62,649 nucleotides of DNA from the NCBI GenBank assembly GCA_028874195.1, contig JAPPLM010000078.1:1-62649 (forward strand). The letters run 5' to 3'. The translations under genes were made by a program, and so were the position numbers. This document shows positions 44,418 through 53,542 of the stretch, in pieces (position 1 is the stretch's first letter; each line of letters opens with the position of its first letter). The notes beneath the pieces are model-generated. The model saw only the letters and a list, made by a program, of their open reading frames with translations, was not told the DNA's origin and searched no databases. This stretch comes from Chloroflexota bacterium. Its GTDB lineage: Bacteria; Chloroflexota; UBA11872; VXOZ01.

Positions 44418-45161
44418 CTAGACGGTCACAGGCACGGGCCGCGCCGCGGGGGACAACTCGAACAGCCTGCCGTAGCCGGGTATCGGGGCGGTATGGCCGA
44501 GCGCACGCAGGCACTGCCAGTACGTGGCTTGATTGCTCGTCACCACCGGAATGCCCAGGTCTTCTTCGAGCGCCTGAATGACATCCATGGTGCGGAGGTT
44601 GGTGCAGCTAATGAAGAGCGCATCGGCATCTGCGGCCGCGTGCTCGCGGGCAAACCGATAGGTTTCCTCAAGCGGAACGACACCGATGTCGAACGCGGTG
44701 AGAATGCTCATGCCGGCCTGGCTCACCACGTCAAAGCCCCAATCCTGCAGGAACTTGACCTCAAGGTCGTTGAGCTCCGGAATGTAGGGAGTCACCATGG
44801 CTACACGTTGGGCATCCAGCGCGCGCAAGGCACTGGCAACCGCTCCGGCAGTGGTCACTGCCTCGATCTGGCTGCCGCCCCGCAACCGCTCGCGCAGTGC
44901 CTCCTCGCCATCAGCGCCTTCAAAGAAACTGCCCGCGGTACAGGCAAAAGCGATAGCATCCACGTTCGCGCTGAGAAGCTCATCTACGCCGCGATCCACG
45001 TGCGCGCACATCTGCGCCATGTCGTCGGCGTCCGAACGGGAATTGCGCATGCGGGTAGCATAAACGGCATAGCCATCCGGCAGCAGCGCGCAGCCTTCCG
45101 GCTCTACCACAGTATTCACCGAGGGTACGAGCAAACCGATGCGTCCGCGCCAACCAAACAT
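44418..45161 (-). CDS. Asp/Glu racemase superfamily: maleate isomerase / arylmalonate decarboxylase-like
   Basis: Protein of 247 aa. IGLLVPSVNTVVEPEG is the AMDase/maleate isomerase start. Two cysteine sites are seen: AFACTAGSFFEG (about residue 75) and FISCTNLRTMDVI (about 190), the expected catalytic pair. First gene of the operon with HyuA and HyuB; a hydantoin racemase acting before ring opening is a sensible alternative from context. Confidence 0.85.
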   Translation of the reverse strand: MFGWRGRIGLLVPSVNTVVEPEGCALLPDGYAVYATRMRNSRSDADDMAQMCAHVDRGVDELLSANVDAIAFACTAGSFFEGADGEEALRERLRGGSQIEAVTTAGAVASALRALDAQRVAMVTPYIPELNDLEVKFLQDWGFDVVSQAGMSILTAFDIGVVPLEETYRFAREHAAADADALFISCTNLRTMDVIQALEEDLGIPVVTSNQATYWQCLRALGHTAPIPGYGRLFELSPAARPVPVTV

Positions 45162-45569
45162 GCCAACACCTCCAAACTCAACGTCCCTAAGACTTTCAAG
45201 AATTCAAAGCACTATCAGACATTGGAATCAACGTGCGCCCAGCCACACGTTGCGAGGTCTTGCGACGTGCGGGCCGATGCTTGCATGTCCAACGCCGCTC
45301 CCCAATGCAATTCAGTGCGTCAACTAGAATGATGATAGCGTAGCAACCAAGGCAAAAACAACCTTAGTTGTCGCAGGGGCAATTGCACCATACAATACGT
45401 CTCGGATGCCAGGCTGCGGCGGTGCGCTAACAGGCCGCACAGCCGCGTAAGAGGTCGGCCGCACTCTCCTGGCACCCACTTACTTACCTGCGTCTGGCGC
45501 TCGTGTTACACGGGGCGCATCGTCGCTGCGCAAGCCTCAAGCACACGCTGCGATCCGCGAGGTGCACGA
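45162..45569. other. Divergent intergenic region, nothing recognised
   Basis: A 408-bp gap between the racemase operon and the YchF-like gene. It must contain promoters for both sides; I saw no clear conserved element, repeat or RNA. Confidence 0.5.
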
Positions 45570-46634
45570 ATGCAAATTGGCATCGTCGGGCTGCCGTTCT
45601 CCGGCAAGACTACCGTCTTCAACGCCCTTGCCGGTGAGGCTGCGGAACATCATCAACAGTCCCACGGCCTGGATCCAACCCTCGCCACCGTACGCCTTCC
45701 CGATGCGCGCCTCGAAGCGCTCTGCACACTGTTCGCGACCGAATTGTGCATCCCGACAGAAGTGCAGTACTTGGACTTTCCCGGCGCCGGATTCGGCAGG
45801 CAAGAAAAGGAAGCCGCTTGGGTGGGCACGCTTCGCACCGTGGATGCGCTGCTCATTGTGATCGGGGCCTTTAGTGGTACCCAAGACCCCGCCGCCGAAC
45901 TGGAGAGCATTCACTTAGACCTTGTCTTTCCCGACTTGCAAATCGTGGAGAGCCGTCTGCAGCGGATTGAGGTGCAGTGGCGTACGGCCCCGTCAGCGGA
46001 ACGTCTGGTCCTCGAGCGTGAGCAGAGTCTTCTGCGTCGGATTCAAAGCTCACTGGAAGAGGGAATTCCTGTACGCGCAATGGAGCTGTCCGCGGACGAA
46101 GAGCAGGCCATCCGAGGGTTTCAGTTCCTTACAATGAAGCCCGCTCTGGTTGTCCTCAATCTCTCCGAAGAGCAGATAGTAACGGCAGATGAGTTGGTTG
46201 CAAACGTCCGCGCCGCGTACACATACGCGCAAACTACGGTCATTAGCCTCTGCGCGCAACTGGAAATGGAGATCGCGCAACTGCCGCCGGCAGAAGCCGA
46301 CCTCTTTCGCGAGGACTTAGGCCTTGATGAAGCGGGCGCAACCCAAGTAGTGCACGAGTCGCACGCACTATTGGGTTTGATCCACTTCTTCACGTTGAAC
46401 GATCAAGAGGTGCGCGCGTGGGCGATTCCGCTGGGCACCAGGGCACAGGACGCTGCCGGCAAGATCCACACCGACATGGCGCGCGGCTTCGCGCGAGCGG
46501 AAGTGATTCCCTGGGATCAGCTGGTCGAGAATGACGGGTACGGCGACGCGCGCAAACTCGGCCTTGTGCGTCAAGAGGGCCGCGACTACACGGTGCAGGA
46601 CGGCGACGTACTCTACATCTTGTTTACGCGGTGA
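45570..46634 (+). CDS. YchF/OBG-like GTPase or ATPase with TGS domain
   Basis: Protein of 354 aa. The P-loop is GLPFSGKTTVFNAL, where YchF normally has GLPNVGKST. DFPGAGFGR stands in the G3 position and VVLNLSEEQ in G4 (YchF uses NxxE, favouring ATP). The C-terminal TGS domain (LIHFFTLNDQEVRAWAIPLGT ... DGDVLYILF) is complete. YchF binds ribosomes and affects stress translation. The altered P-loop and G3 mark it as a divergent relative rather than the canonical housekeeping gene. Confidence 0.85.
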   Translation: MQIGIVGLPFSGKTTVFNALAGEAAEHHQQSHGLDPTLATVRLPDARLEALCTLFATELCIPTEVQYLDFPGAGFGRQEKEAAWVGTLRTVDALLIVIGAFSGTQDPAAELESIHLDLVFPDLQIVESRLQRIEVQWRTAPSAERLVLEREQSLLRRIQSSLEEGIPVRAMELSADEEQAIRGFQFLTMKPALVVLNLSEEQIVTADELVANVRAAYTYAQTTVISLCAQLEMEIAQLPPAEADLFREDLGLDEAGATQVVHESHALLGLIHFFTLNDQEVRAWAIPLGTRAQDAAGKIHTDMARGFARAEVIPWDQLVENDGYGDARKLGLVRQEGRDYTVQDGDVLYILFTR

Positions 46635-46648
46635 AAGAGCCGTGCCTC

Positions 46649-46684
46649 TAACCGTTCGCGCTGAGCCTGTCGAAGCGCAAGGCT
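46649..46684. repeat. REP-like repeat (family A)
   Basis: CCGTTCGCGCTGAGCCTGTC followed by GAAG, between ychF-like and aminotransferase genes. Confidence 0.65.
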
Positions 46685-46812
46685 CTCGTGACGCCGCAAA
46701 CGAAGCCCTTTCCAGGTTCAAACAGCAACTCATCGTTGTAGATGCGGAACAGTGTTTATATAATCACCAATGAGTACAATTCCATCTGGGAGCATCTGGA
46801 GGCAATCCGCTC

Positions 46813-47976
46813 GTGGTACCCCCTAGCACCGCGCAGGCCGTCGCCGACCGTATTCTAAATCTGACACCTTCGCCGACGATGGCGATGGACGCCAAGGCCA
46901 AAGCCATGGTGCGGTCGGGCATTGACGTAATAAATCTCTCCGTCGGCGAGCCGGACTTCGATACGCCGGCCCATATCAAAGAAGCTGCCATTGCCGCGAT
47001 TCAGGAAGGCTTCAACAAGTACACGCCGGCCGGCGGCATTCCTGAGCTCAAAGAGGCCATTGCGGAGAAGCTCACCCGCGAGAACGGTGTTGACTACAGC
47101 GCAAACGAAGTTGTGGCGTGCGTTGGGGGCAAGCAGGCCGTCTGCAACGTCTTTCTCGCGATCTGTGATCCCGGTGATGAAGTGATCGTGCACGCGCCGA
47201 CGTGGCCGACCTTCCTCGAACAAATCAAGCTCGCTCAGGGTGAGCCCGTCACCGTGCCGCTCGACTCACCGTTCTCGATTACGGCCGACCCTTTACTGGA
47301 GCGCATCACCCCCAAGACCCGCGCAATTCTTCTCAATTCGCCGTGTAACCCCACCGGCGAGGTGGCCGATCCTGCGGAAATCCGCAAACTGGCGCGGGCG
47401 TGCGTGGAGCGCGGCATTTACTTCATCGCCGACGAGACTTATGAGCACTTTCTTTACGGCGATACCGAACACCTGTCGCCCGCTTCTATGGGTGCGGATG
47501 AGAAGGCCTACGTGATTACGGTCAATACCGTGTCCAAGACCTACGCCATGACCGGCTGGCGCCTGGGCTACGTGGCCGGACCGGAACCCGTGATCAAGGC
47601 CATCAACGACCTCATGACGCAAATCACCAGCAACCCAACTGCGGCGGCGCAAAAGGCGGCCATTGCCGCCCTCACCGGCCCGCAGGACTGCGTGCGGGAG
47701 ATGGTGGCCGAGTTCAGTGCGCGACGCGCGCTGCTTGTCGATGGGCTGCGTTCAATTGGCTATACCTGCGCCCTGCCGGGCGGCGCATTCTACGCATTTC
47801 CGCAGGTCAAGGGGAATGAGCAGGACATGGCGGTTGCCGATCGTCTGCTGGAAGAGGCCCACATTGCCACCGTGCCGGGTTCGTCGTTCCTGGCCGACGG
47901 TTTCCTCCGCATGTCTTACGCCACCAGCCGCGAAAAGCTGCAAGAAGCGCTTGAGCGGCTTGGCGATATGTCGTAG
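46813..47976 (+). CDS. Aspartate aminotransferase family (class I/II)
   Basis: PLP enzyme of 387 aa, probably starting at GTG. VINLSVGEPDFDTPAHIKEAA, KYTPAGGIPELKEAI, LNSPCNPTGEV and the Schiff-base Lys in NTVSKTYAMTGWRLGYVAGP (about residue 237) are typical of AspC-type Igamma aminotransferases. It links aspartate/2-oxoglutarate with oxaloacetate/glutamate; related substrates are possible. Stands alone in orientation with the next two genes. Confidence 0.93.
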   Translation: MVPPSTAQAVADRILNLTPSPTMAMDAKAKAMVRSGIDVINLSVGEPDFDTPAHIKEAAIAAIQEGFNKYTPAGGIPELKEAIAEKLTRENGVDYSANEVVACVGGKQAVCNVFLAICDPGDEVIVHAPTWPTFLEQIKLAQGEPVTVPLDSPFSITADPLLERITPKTRAILLNSPCNPTGEVADPAEIRKLARACVERGIYFIADETYEHFLYGDTEHLSPASMGADEKAYVITVNTVSKTYAMTGWRLGYVAGPEPVIKAINDLMTQITSNPTAAAQKAAIAALTGPQDCVREMVAEFSARRALLVDGLRSIGYTCALPGGAFYAFPQVKGNEQDMAVADRLLEEAHIATVPGSSFLADGFLRMSYATSREKLQEALERLGDMS

Positions 47977-48083
47977 AAGCACTCAGCAGTCCTGTAATTC
48001 TGTGAGCGCAGTCAACTGAAATAGGCCAGCGCAACAAGCTAACGCTCATATACGGCCAGAGTTTGAAGGGTACACATTTAGGT

Positions 48084-49034
48084 ATGGCACGCATCGTCTC
48101 GCTCCTGCCCAGCGCCACGGAGATTGTCTGCGCGCTTGGCGCGGGAGATGACCTCGTGGGACGCTCGCATGAGTGTGACTTCCCGCCCGGCGTCGAGCGC
48201 CTGCCCGCGCTCACCCGACCGCGCTTCTTTCCCGCCGCCAGCAGCAGGGAAATCGACCGTCAAGTGCGCGCGCTCACGCGCGAGGCCCGCGCCCAGGACG
48301 CGCTGGGTGTTTACGCTATCGATATCGAGCTCTTGCAGCGCCTGCGGCCAACGCACATCATCACGCAGACCCAGTGTGAAGTGTGCGCTGTGAGTTTGCG
48401 GGACGTTGAGAGCGCGGTGTCCCAATTGACCGGCCTAGATACCAAGTTAGTCCCGCTGGAGCCAAATTGCCTCGACGACATTTGGAACGACATTCGCCGG
48501 ACTGCGCAGGCGCTTGATATCAGTGAGCGGGGCGAGGCACTCGTCGCCGAACTTCAGAAACGAATCAACGAGGTATCGGTTACTGAAGAACCTCCCAGAG
48601 CAGCCGTAATCGAGTGGGCCGATCCCCTCATGACTGCCGGCCATTGGACGATGGAATTGATAGAGCGGGCCGGCGGCATACCGCTCATTGGGACCCCGGT
48701 GGGCCCTTCACTGCACTTTACGCTGGACGACTTGAGCAACGCCGATCCGGACATCATCATAATCGCCCCTTGCGGCTATGACCTCGAGCGCACGCGCGTT
48801 GATGCCGATCTCTTGTTTGAAAGTGATGATTGGAAGAGCCTGCGGGCCGTGCGTGCAGGCCGCGTTGCGCTCATTGATGGCAACCAGTTCGTAAACCGGC
48901 CCGGCCCGCGTGTCGTCGAGACTTTGGAAATCATCGCCGAAATCTTGTCCGACCGTGAGGTCTCATTTGGCCACGAAGGACTGCATTGGCAACCATACTT
49001 TGCAAAGTCACTGAGCACTGGAGGAGCACGATGA
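48084..49034 (+). CDS. BtuF-like cobalamin/metal-chelate binding protein, no signal peptide
   Basis: Protein of 316 aa from ATG 48084 (MARIVSLLPSATEIVCALG), the family start; a TTG frame upstream adds nothing plausible. SHECDFPP, TQTQCEVCAVS and DPDIIIIAPCGYDLERT match the cytosolic 'cobalamin-binding' branch of the BtuF/FhuD fold. No export signal or lipobox is visible, as is usual for this branch. The enolase-superfamily gene overlaps its stop (ATGA). A direct link between the two is not obvious. Confidence 0.85.
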   Translation: MARIVSLLPSATEIVCALGAGDDLVGRSHECDFPPGVERLPALTRPRFFPAASSREIDRQVRALTREARAQDALGVYAIDIELLQRLRPTHIITQTQCEVCAVSLRDVESAVSQLTGLDTKLVPLEPNCLDDIWNDIRRTAQALDISERGEALVAELQKRINEVSVTEEPPRAAVIEWADPLMTAGHWTMELIERAGGIPLIGTPVGPSLHFTLDDLSNADPDIIIIAPCGYDLERTRVDADLLFESDDWKSLRAVRAGRVALIDGNQFVNRPGPRVVETLEIIAEILSDREVSFGHEGLHWQPYFAKSLSTGGAR

Positions 49035-50164
49035 AGATTAGCGATGTCCAGACCCATATCGTCAACAACGGCTCGCGCAACTACACATTTGTCACCATTA
49101 CCGAGGAAAACGGTCTCTACGGCATTGGCGAGTCCGGCTGCTCCGGTAAAGACTTGGCGGTCGCGGCCGCCGTGGAGCACTATCGTCCCATGCTCATCGG
49201 CCAGGATCCCGCGCGTATCGAGCATATCTGGCAGGACCACTTTCGCGGCAACTTCTGGCGGGCGGGACCGGTGCTCACGGCCACGATTTCCGCGCTCGAT
49301 ATCGCTCTTTGGGACTTGCTGGGCAAGGCCCTCGAAGTACCCACCTATCAACTGCTCGGCGGCAGGACCCGCGACAAGGTGCGTTGCTACGCCCACTTCA
49401 GCGGAGACAGCCCGGAAGCCTATGCGCAAGCCGCGCAGGCGCGCGTGGATGAAGGCTTTGAAGTCGTGCGCTTTGGTCTGCCCAACGATCCGGGCGGAAT
49501 TTTGGAACCGGCGCGAGCCGTGTGTAACGCTGAGGAAGCGTTTCAAGCGGTGCGCGAGACCGTGGGGCATGAGATCGAAATCGCCCTCGACGTGCACACC
49601 CGCCTAAATCCGACATGGGCCATCCAGTTATGCAAACGACTCGAGCCGCTGCGCCCCTTCTTCATCGAAGACCCCATTCGTTCGGAGAACCCGCAGTCGT
49701 TCGCCAACCTGCGCCATCACACGAGCGTGCCCATCGCCACCGGCGAGCAGCTCATCACGAAGTGGCAGTTCCGCGAGCTCATCGAGAACGAGTTGATCGA
49801 CTACATGCGCGCCGACCTGGGCCTGGTTGGCGGCATTACGGAAGGCAAGAAGATCTTAGCCATGAGTGAGGTGCACTACATTGACTCGGCCTTGCACAAC
49901 CCGCTGGGCCCAGTGAATACCGCCGCCAGCGTGCAACTCGACCTGTGCATTCCCAATTTCGGCATTCAGGAACTCTCGATGATCCCGCCCGCCATGACCG
50001 ACATCTTTCCCACGCAGTGCCGCGTGGAGGCCGGACACCTCTATCCCGCCGATGTGCCCGGCATCGGCATCGAGTTCAACGCCGAGGCGGCAAAGCAATA
50101 CCCGTATCAGTACTCGGAACACGCCCGCCTGCACCGCGACGACGGGTCGCTGACGGATTGGTAG
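49031..50164 (+). CDS. Enolase-superfamily dehydratase (mandelate racemase/galactonate dehydratase type)
   Basis: Enzyme of 377 aa; ATG 49031 overlaps the preceding TGA and has GGAGG upstream. Metal ligands appear as ALDVHTRLNPTWA (Asp), FFIEDPIRSENP (Glu) and IATGEQLITKWQF (Glu), with HNPLGPVNTAASVQ near the C-terminus as in sugar-acid dehydratases. It likely dehydrates a sugar acid to a 2-keto-3-deoxy acid, which a DapA-like aldolase such as that at 34.8 kb could split; that connection is inference. Confidence 0.9.
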   Translation: MKISDVQTHIVNNGSRNYTFVTITEENGLYGIGESGCSGKDLAVAAAVEHYRPMLIGQDPARIEHIWQDHFRGNFWRAGPVLTATISALDIALWDLLGKALEVPTYQLLGGRTRDKVRCYAHFSGDSPEAYAQAAQARVDEGFEVVRFGLPNDPGGILEPARAVCNAEEAFQAVRETVGHEIEIALDVHTRLNPTWAIQLCKRLEPLRPFFIEDPIRSENPQSFANLRHHTSVPIATGEQLITKWQFRELIENELIDYMRADLGLVGGITEGKKILAMSEVHYIDSALHNPLGPVNTAASVQLDLCIPNFGIQELSMIPPAMTDIFPTQCRVEAGHLYPADVPGIGIEFNAEAAKQYPYQYSEHARLHRDDGSLTDW

Positions 50165-50661
50165 ATTCGCATTCCTCTAGCAGCGTGCTTAAGAACGTCG
50201 TCATTCCTGCAAGTGTTGAGTAATTCGTTGACAGAATCTCTTGTCCACTGGGCAGTGTCGACCGTGCATGTCATTCCCTGTAGATGTCAGGTAATTCGTT
50301 GACAGATTTGGTGAAAGCAATCGGTGGCTTTCGCATGGCTTTTGACTACATAACATGTCATTCCGAACGGAGCGTAGCGGAGTGTCGCTAAGAGCGCGGA
50401 ATCTAGTGTTGATCCCATTAGGCTGCGTACAGCATGGCCCTAGATTTCTCGCTGCGCTCGAAATGACATGAACTGTCCCACTGTCCGATGAAAGGGAGAT
50501 TCTGTCAACGAATTACCTGGCATTTACAATTTCGGCGGAAGCCGGAATCCAAACAGGGTGAGATGCCCCCATTTCAAGCTGACATGGCGTCCTTCACCCA
50601 TCCCCACCCACGCCTGTCTAGAAGTAAGGAACCGAAAGAGGCGCCCTCATTCGGAACAAGC
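50165..50661. other. Repeat cluster, possible MITE
   Basis: A 497-bp gap. The motif GTAATTCGTTGACAGA occurs at 50213-50240 and 50284-50311 in one orientation and inverted at 50496-50525 (CTGTCAACGAATTACCTGGC). The outer pair could be the ends of a roughly 310-bp element; its interior holds a GTCATTCC...GAATCTAG palindromic repeat. Another copy is at 62610-62637. Confidence 0.65.
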
Positions 50662-51216
50662 CTACGGCTGAGGACACGACAGCAGCCGCTCGGCTATTCT
50701 GACCACGATGTCCCAGTCCTGTTGGTTGGCCTTGAACTTGCCGCTGACCTGCACCGTCCAGCCCTGAAACTCTCCGGCGTGGCTTTCAATTTCCATGTCG
50801 CCGGTCTGCTTAACAAAAGACTTGACCATCGGATCATTGGCGAAGGCGCTGAGCAATCGGGTGGCGTGGTCCTCGCCCTGCCACGTCACGTCCACCACCT
50901 TGCCAAAGAGGGGAATCGACTTCTTACGCACCGTCTTGATCTTCACGGCCCGCTGCTCCGAAAACCTCCGCTCGTCCGGGATGCCGAAAACCGCCCACCA
51001 TTGCGGCGGACTGTACTGCGAGCCGTCTTGTTTCAGGCAATTGATCCACCGGACCGGCCCCGTCGGCAAATCGATGATGCCTTGCGAACGATTCCCAAAG
51101 CCATCCTGAAACTTCTCCTCAGGCCGTCCGCGCTCAGCCATGGTGGCGGCAATGCCCAACTCATTGAGCGCGCGGGCGAGTTCATCGCGCGTCTTGTCTC
51201 GGAAGCGTTCCTTAAT
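50662..51216 (-). CDS. Hypothetical protein, apparent AUU start
   Basis: Protein of 184 aa with no recognised family. The frame has no ATG, GTG or TTG near a ribosome site. ATT at 51216-51214 follows AGGAGAG by five bases and gives M-KERFRDKTRDELARALNEL, a helix that continues the visible fold. The only canonical alternatives are TTG 51159 and an ATG further in, neither with a ribosome site. A globular domain follows (VRWINCLKQDG, QYSPPQWWAVFGIPDE), then a C-terminal domain with WTVQVSGKFKANQQDWDIVV. It lies 23 bases after the band-7 gene stop, in the same direction. Confidence 0.7.
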   Translation of the reverse strand: MKERFRDKTRDELARALNELGIAATMAERGRPEEKFQDGFGNRSQGIIDLPTGPVRWINCLKQDGSQYSPPQWWAVFGIPDERRFSEQRAVKIKTVRKKSIPLFGKVVDVTWQGEDHATRLLSAFANDPMVKSFVKQTGDMEIESHAGEFQGWTVQVSGKFKANQQDWDIVVRIAERLLSCPQP

Positions 51217-51239
51217 GTGAACTCTCCTACGTGCCGCCG

Positions 51240-52103
51240 TTACTGGTTGGAAGCGGAAGTATTGACAACGGGCTGTATTGCATTCTCGCTGGTGAGCACG
51301 ACAAGCAAATTGCTCACTAAGGCCGCCCGGTTCTCCGCGTCAAATTCGATTACCTCACGCTCGGCCAACATGCCCAGCGCATTCTCCACCATCCCTACGG
51401 CACCCTCCACAATCTTCTGACGGGCGGCGATCACGGCATCGGCCTGCTGTCTACGCAACATAGCCGCGGCGATCTCCGGCGCGTACGCCAGGTGGCTGAC
51501 CCGCGCCTCCCGCACATCCACGCCGGCCTGCGCCAGCCGCTCTTGAATCTCGGACTTGAGCTGTTCGGAGACCTCCGCGGTATGGGTGGTCAGGCTGATC
51601 TCGTCTTCCCCATGGGCGTCGTAAGCGTATCCGGTGGCGAGATTACGCACTGCAGCTTCGCTCTGCACGTGGACGTAGTTCTCATAGTCATCCACTTGAA
51701 AAGTGGCCTCAGCAGTATCGACCACCTGCCACACGACCACGGCCGCGATCTCAATCGGATTGCCCCGCTGGTCGTTGACCTTGACCCGGCCGGTCTCGAA
51801 GTTCCGCACACGCAACGAGATGCGCGCCTTGCTATAGAACGGATTGGTGTAGCGCAAGCCGGGTTGGCGGGCCGTGCCGCGATAGGCGCCAAAGAGCTGC
51901 AGGACCTTGCCCTCGTTGGGCGCGACTTTGAAGAACCCAAATACGCCTACCATGAGCGCCACGAAAATGATGATTGGCAAGAATATCAGCCAAGGCACCA
52001 CCGCTATCAAGACAATGAAGATCAGAATATTCACCAAGAGCAGGAAAATCCACAGAACAAGTAATCCCACTCCGGGAAAGCCGTCACGACGATATTCTTG
52101 CAT
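51240..52103 (-). CDS. SPFH/band-7 membrane protein
   Basis: Protein of 287 aa. Two adjacent hydrophobic segments (residues about 10-52) anchor it, followed by VAPNEGKVLQLFGAYRGTARQPGL, LRVRNFETGRVKVNDQRGNPIEIAAVVVW and a helical tail RRQQADAVIAARQKIVEGAV, all characteristic of SPFH proteins similar to stomatin. These form membrane scaffolds. The hypothetical AUU-start gene is directly downstream and probably co-expressed. Confidence 0.92.
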   Translation of the reverse strand: MQEYRRDGFPGVGLLVLWIFLLLVNILIFIVLIAVVPWLIFLPIIIFVALMVGVFGFFKVAPNEGKVLQLFGAYRGTARQPGLRYTNPFYSKARISLRVRNFETGRVKVNDQRGNPIEIAAVVVWQVVDTAEATFQVDDYENYVHVQSEAAVRNLATGYAYDAHGEDEISLTTHTAEVSEQLKSEIQERLAQAGVDVREARVSHLAYAPEIAAAMLRRQQADAVIAARQKIVEGAVGMVENALGMLAEREVIEFDAENRAALVSNLLVVLTSENAIQPVVNTSASNQ

Positions 52104-52242
52104 CGTTCAATCACCCTTTCGACACTGCGAATGTAGCCCGCACTCTCAGGCTAGCACAGTTGACGCAGCCGCCAACCACAGTACGCTTGCGGCCGCGGTC
52201 ACTCGGTTCAGTGGCGAAAGAGTGAGGCGGGGCAACGAAAGA

Positions 52243-53262
52243 CTAAGCGCCACTCACCGTAATCACGGCGCCGGGAAATACCCGGCACGTGAAGCGGATA
52301 CGGCGCTCTCCGGCCGCAACGACGTTCGCCGTACCCTCCGGCCCAAGCACCTCAAGGGACCCTGCATCATCGGCAAGAGTGACAACAAAAGTGAGATCGC
52401 CTTCCTTGATCTGCGGAGGTAGCTGCGGGAAGTCTACCTTTACAGTGGCGCGGGTACCAGACTCCTGCTCGATAACGGGCGTGCAGTGTCGCCGCAGGTA
52501 GCGGTAGCGCACCACGTCGTCCGGATTAGCCGCCCACATGCTGTCGCCAAAATGTGTGCGCATCTGGTCGAACCGACCTTCCAGCGCGTAGGGCGAGATG
52601 CACTTGTGTCCTTGCGGCGTCTTGTACATCACCAAGTGCGTGACGTCTACGAGCCATTTGCCCGCCACGCGCGCAGGCTTGAAGCCCTGGCGCGAGAGCC
52701 ACGGCGGCAGAAAGTCAATCTCGTCGTCCTCGGAGAGGCGGTTGCGCCAGATGCTGAGGGGATCGAAGTCCGGCGCATTGATGTGTTCGGCATCGTTCGA
52801 GGCGTGGGTAAGACCGAGATAGCCCGGTGTGCGCTCCACCCATGCTCGCACCGTGTCGTAGACCTCAAAGCTATTCCATGAGGAGAAGATCGGCACCGGC
52901 TGACCGAGGGCATTCTCAAGGGTGTGGTACGACTCTACGATCTCCTGCTGAAAGTCAATGTGACTGGGATCGCGCAAGGGTGGATGTGAATAGCTGTGAT
53001 TGCTGACGCTCCAGCCCTGGGAGAGGAGAAACTTCAAGTGCTCCGGCCCCATGTGGAAGTAGTCGTTGAGCGAACTGCGTTCGACGTGGCGCTTCTCGCC
53101 GAGTTGTCCGGCTACAACCGCGACGTCGCCCAGGATACCGTACTGCTGACTGAGGGGAAAGGCATTCGCCAGGCAATCTATGGTGCCTTCGTCAAAGACC
53201 ACCGAGTAGACGAACGAGGCGTCGTCTTTCCACGGGGCTACCTCTACGGATGTGATACGCAT
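52243..53262 (-). CDS. Polysaccharide deacetylase-like protein with altered metal motif
   Basis: Protein of 339 aa from ATG 53262 (MRITSVEVAPWKDDA). It resembles the NodB fold: SVVFDEGTIDCLANAFPLSQQ in the place of TFDDG, and WSVSNHSYSHPPL with the two zinc histidines. The second Asp of the usual DD motif is Glu. The C-terminal 100 residues form a beta-rich domain. No signal peptide is seen, so it is either cytosolic or not a classical cell-wall deacetylase. Part of a long minus-strand run of catabolic or peptidase genes. Confidence 0.7.
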   Translation of the reverse strand: MRITSVEVAPWKDDASFVYSVVFDEGTIDCLANAFPLSQQYGILGDVAVVAGQLGEKRHVERSSLNDYFHMGPEHLKFLLSQGWSVSNHSYSHPPLRDPSHIDFQQEIVESYHTLENALGQPVPIFSSWNSFEVYDTVRAWVERTPGYLGLTHASNDAEHINAPDFDPLSIWRNRLSEDDEIDFLPPWLSRQGFKPARVAGKWLVDVTHLVMYKTPQGHKCISPYALEGRFDQMRTHFGDSMWAANPDDVVRYRYLRRHCTPVIEQESGTRATVKVDFPQLPPQIKEGDLTFVVTLADDAGSLEVLGPEGTANVVAAGERRIRFTCRVFPGAVITVSGA

Positions 53263-53377
53263 AAACTTCCATTCACCCCATGAACTACGAGTCACCTATC
53301 AGCAAGCCGCAAGTGGGAGCCCTACAGAGCTTCTCTGCATATTCCATGCGATAGGCAAGTCTAGATGGGATCACTCC

Positions 53378-53492
53378 GGTAGTGCAGGTTTGCAACCTGC
53401 ACCCACTGCCACAATACCGACCTCATACTTGAAACGGGATAGGGATCCCATCGGCCCACACCCCCGGACTCCGGCTTTCGCCGGAGTGACGG
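53378..53492. repeat. Family C and family B repeats
   Basis: GGTAGTGCAGGTTTGCAACC-TGCACC at 53378-53403 and ACTCCGGCTTTCGCCGGAGT followed by GACGG at 53468-53492. Confidence 0.7.
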
Positions 53493-53542
53493 ACAGCAAC
53501 CAACTCGCTTTGAAACTTTAATCTGCTTTACTTCTCACAGAC

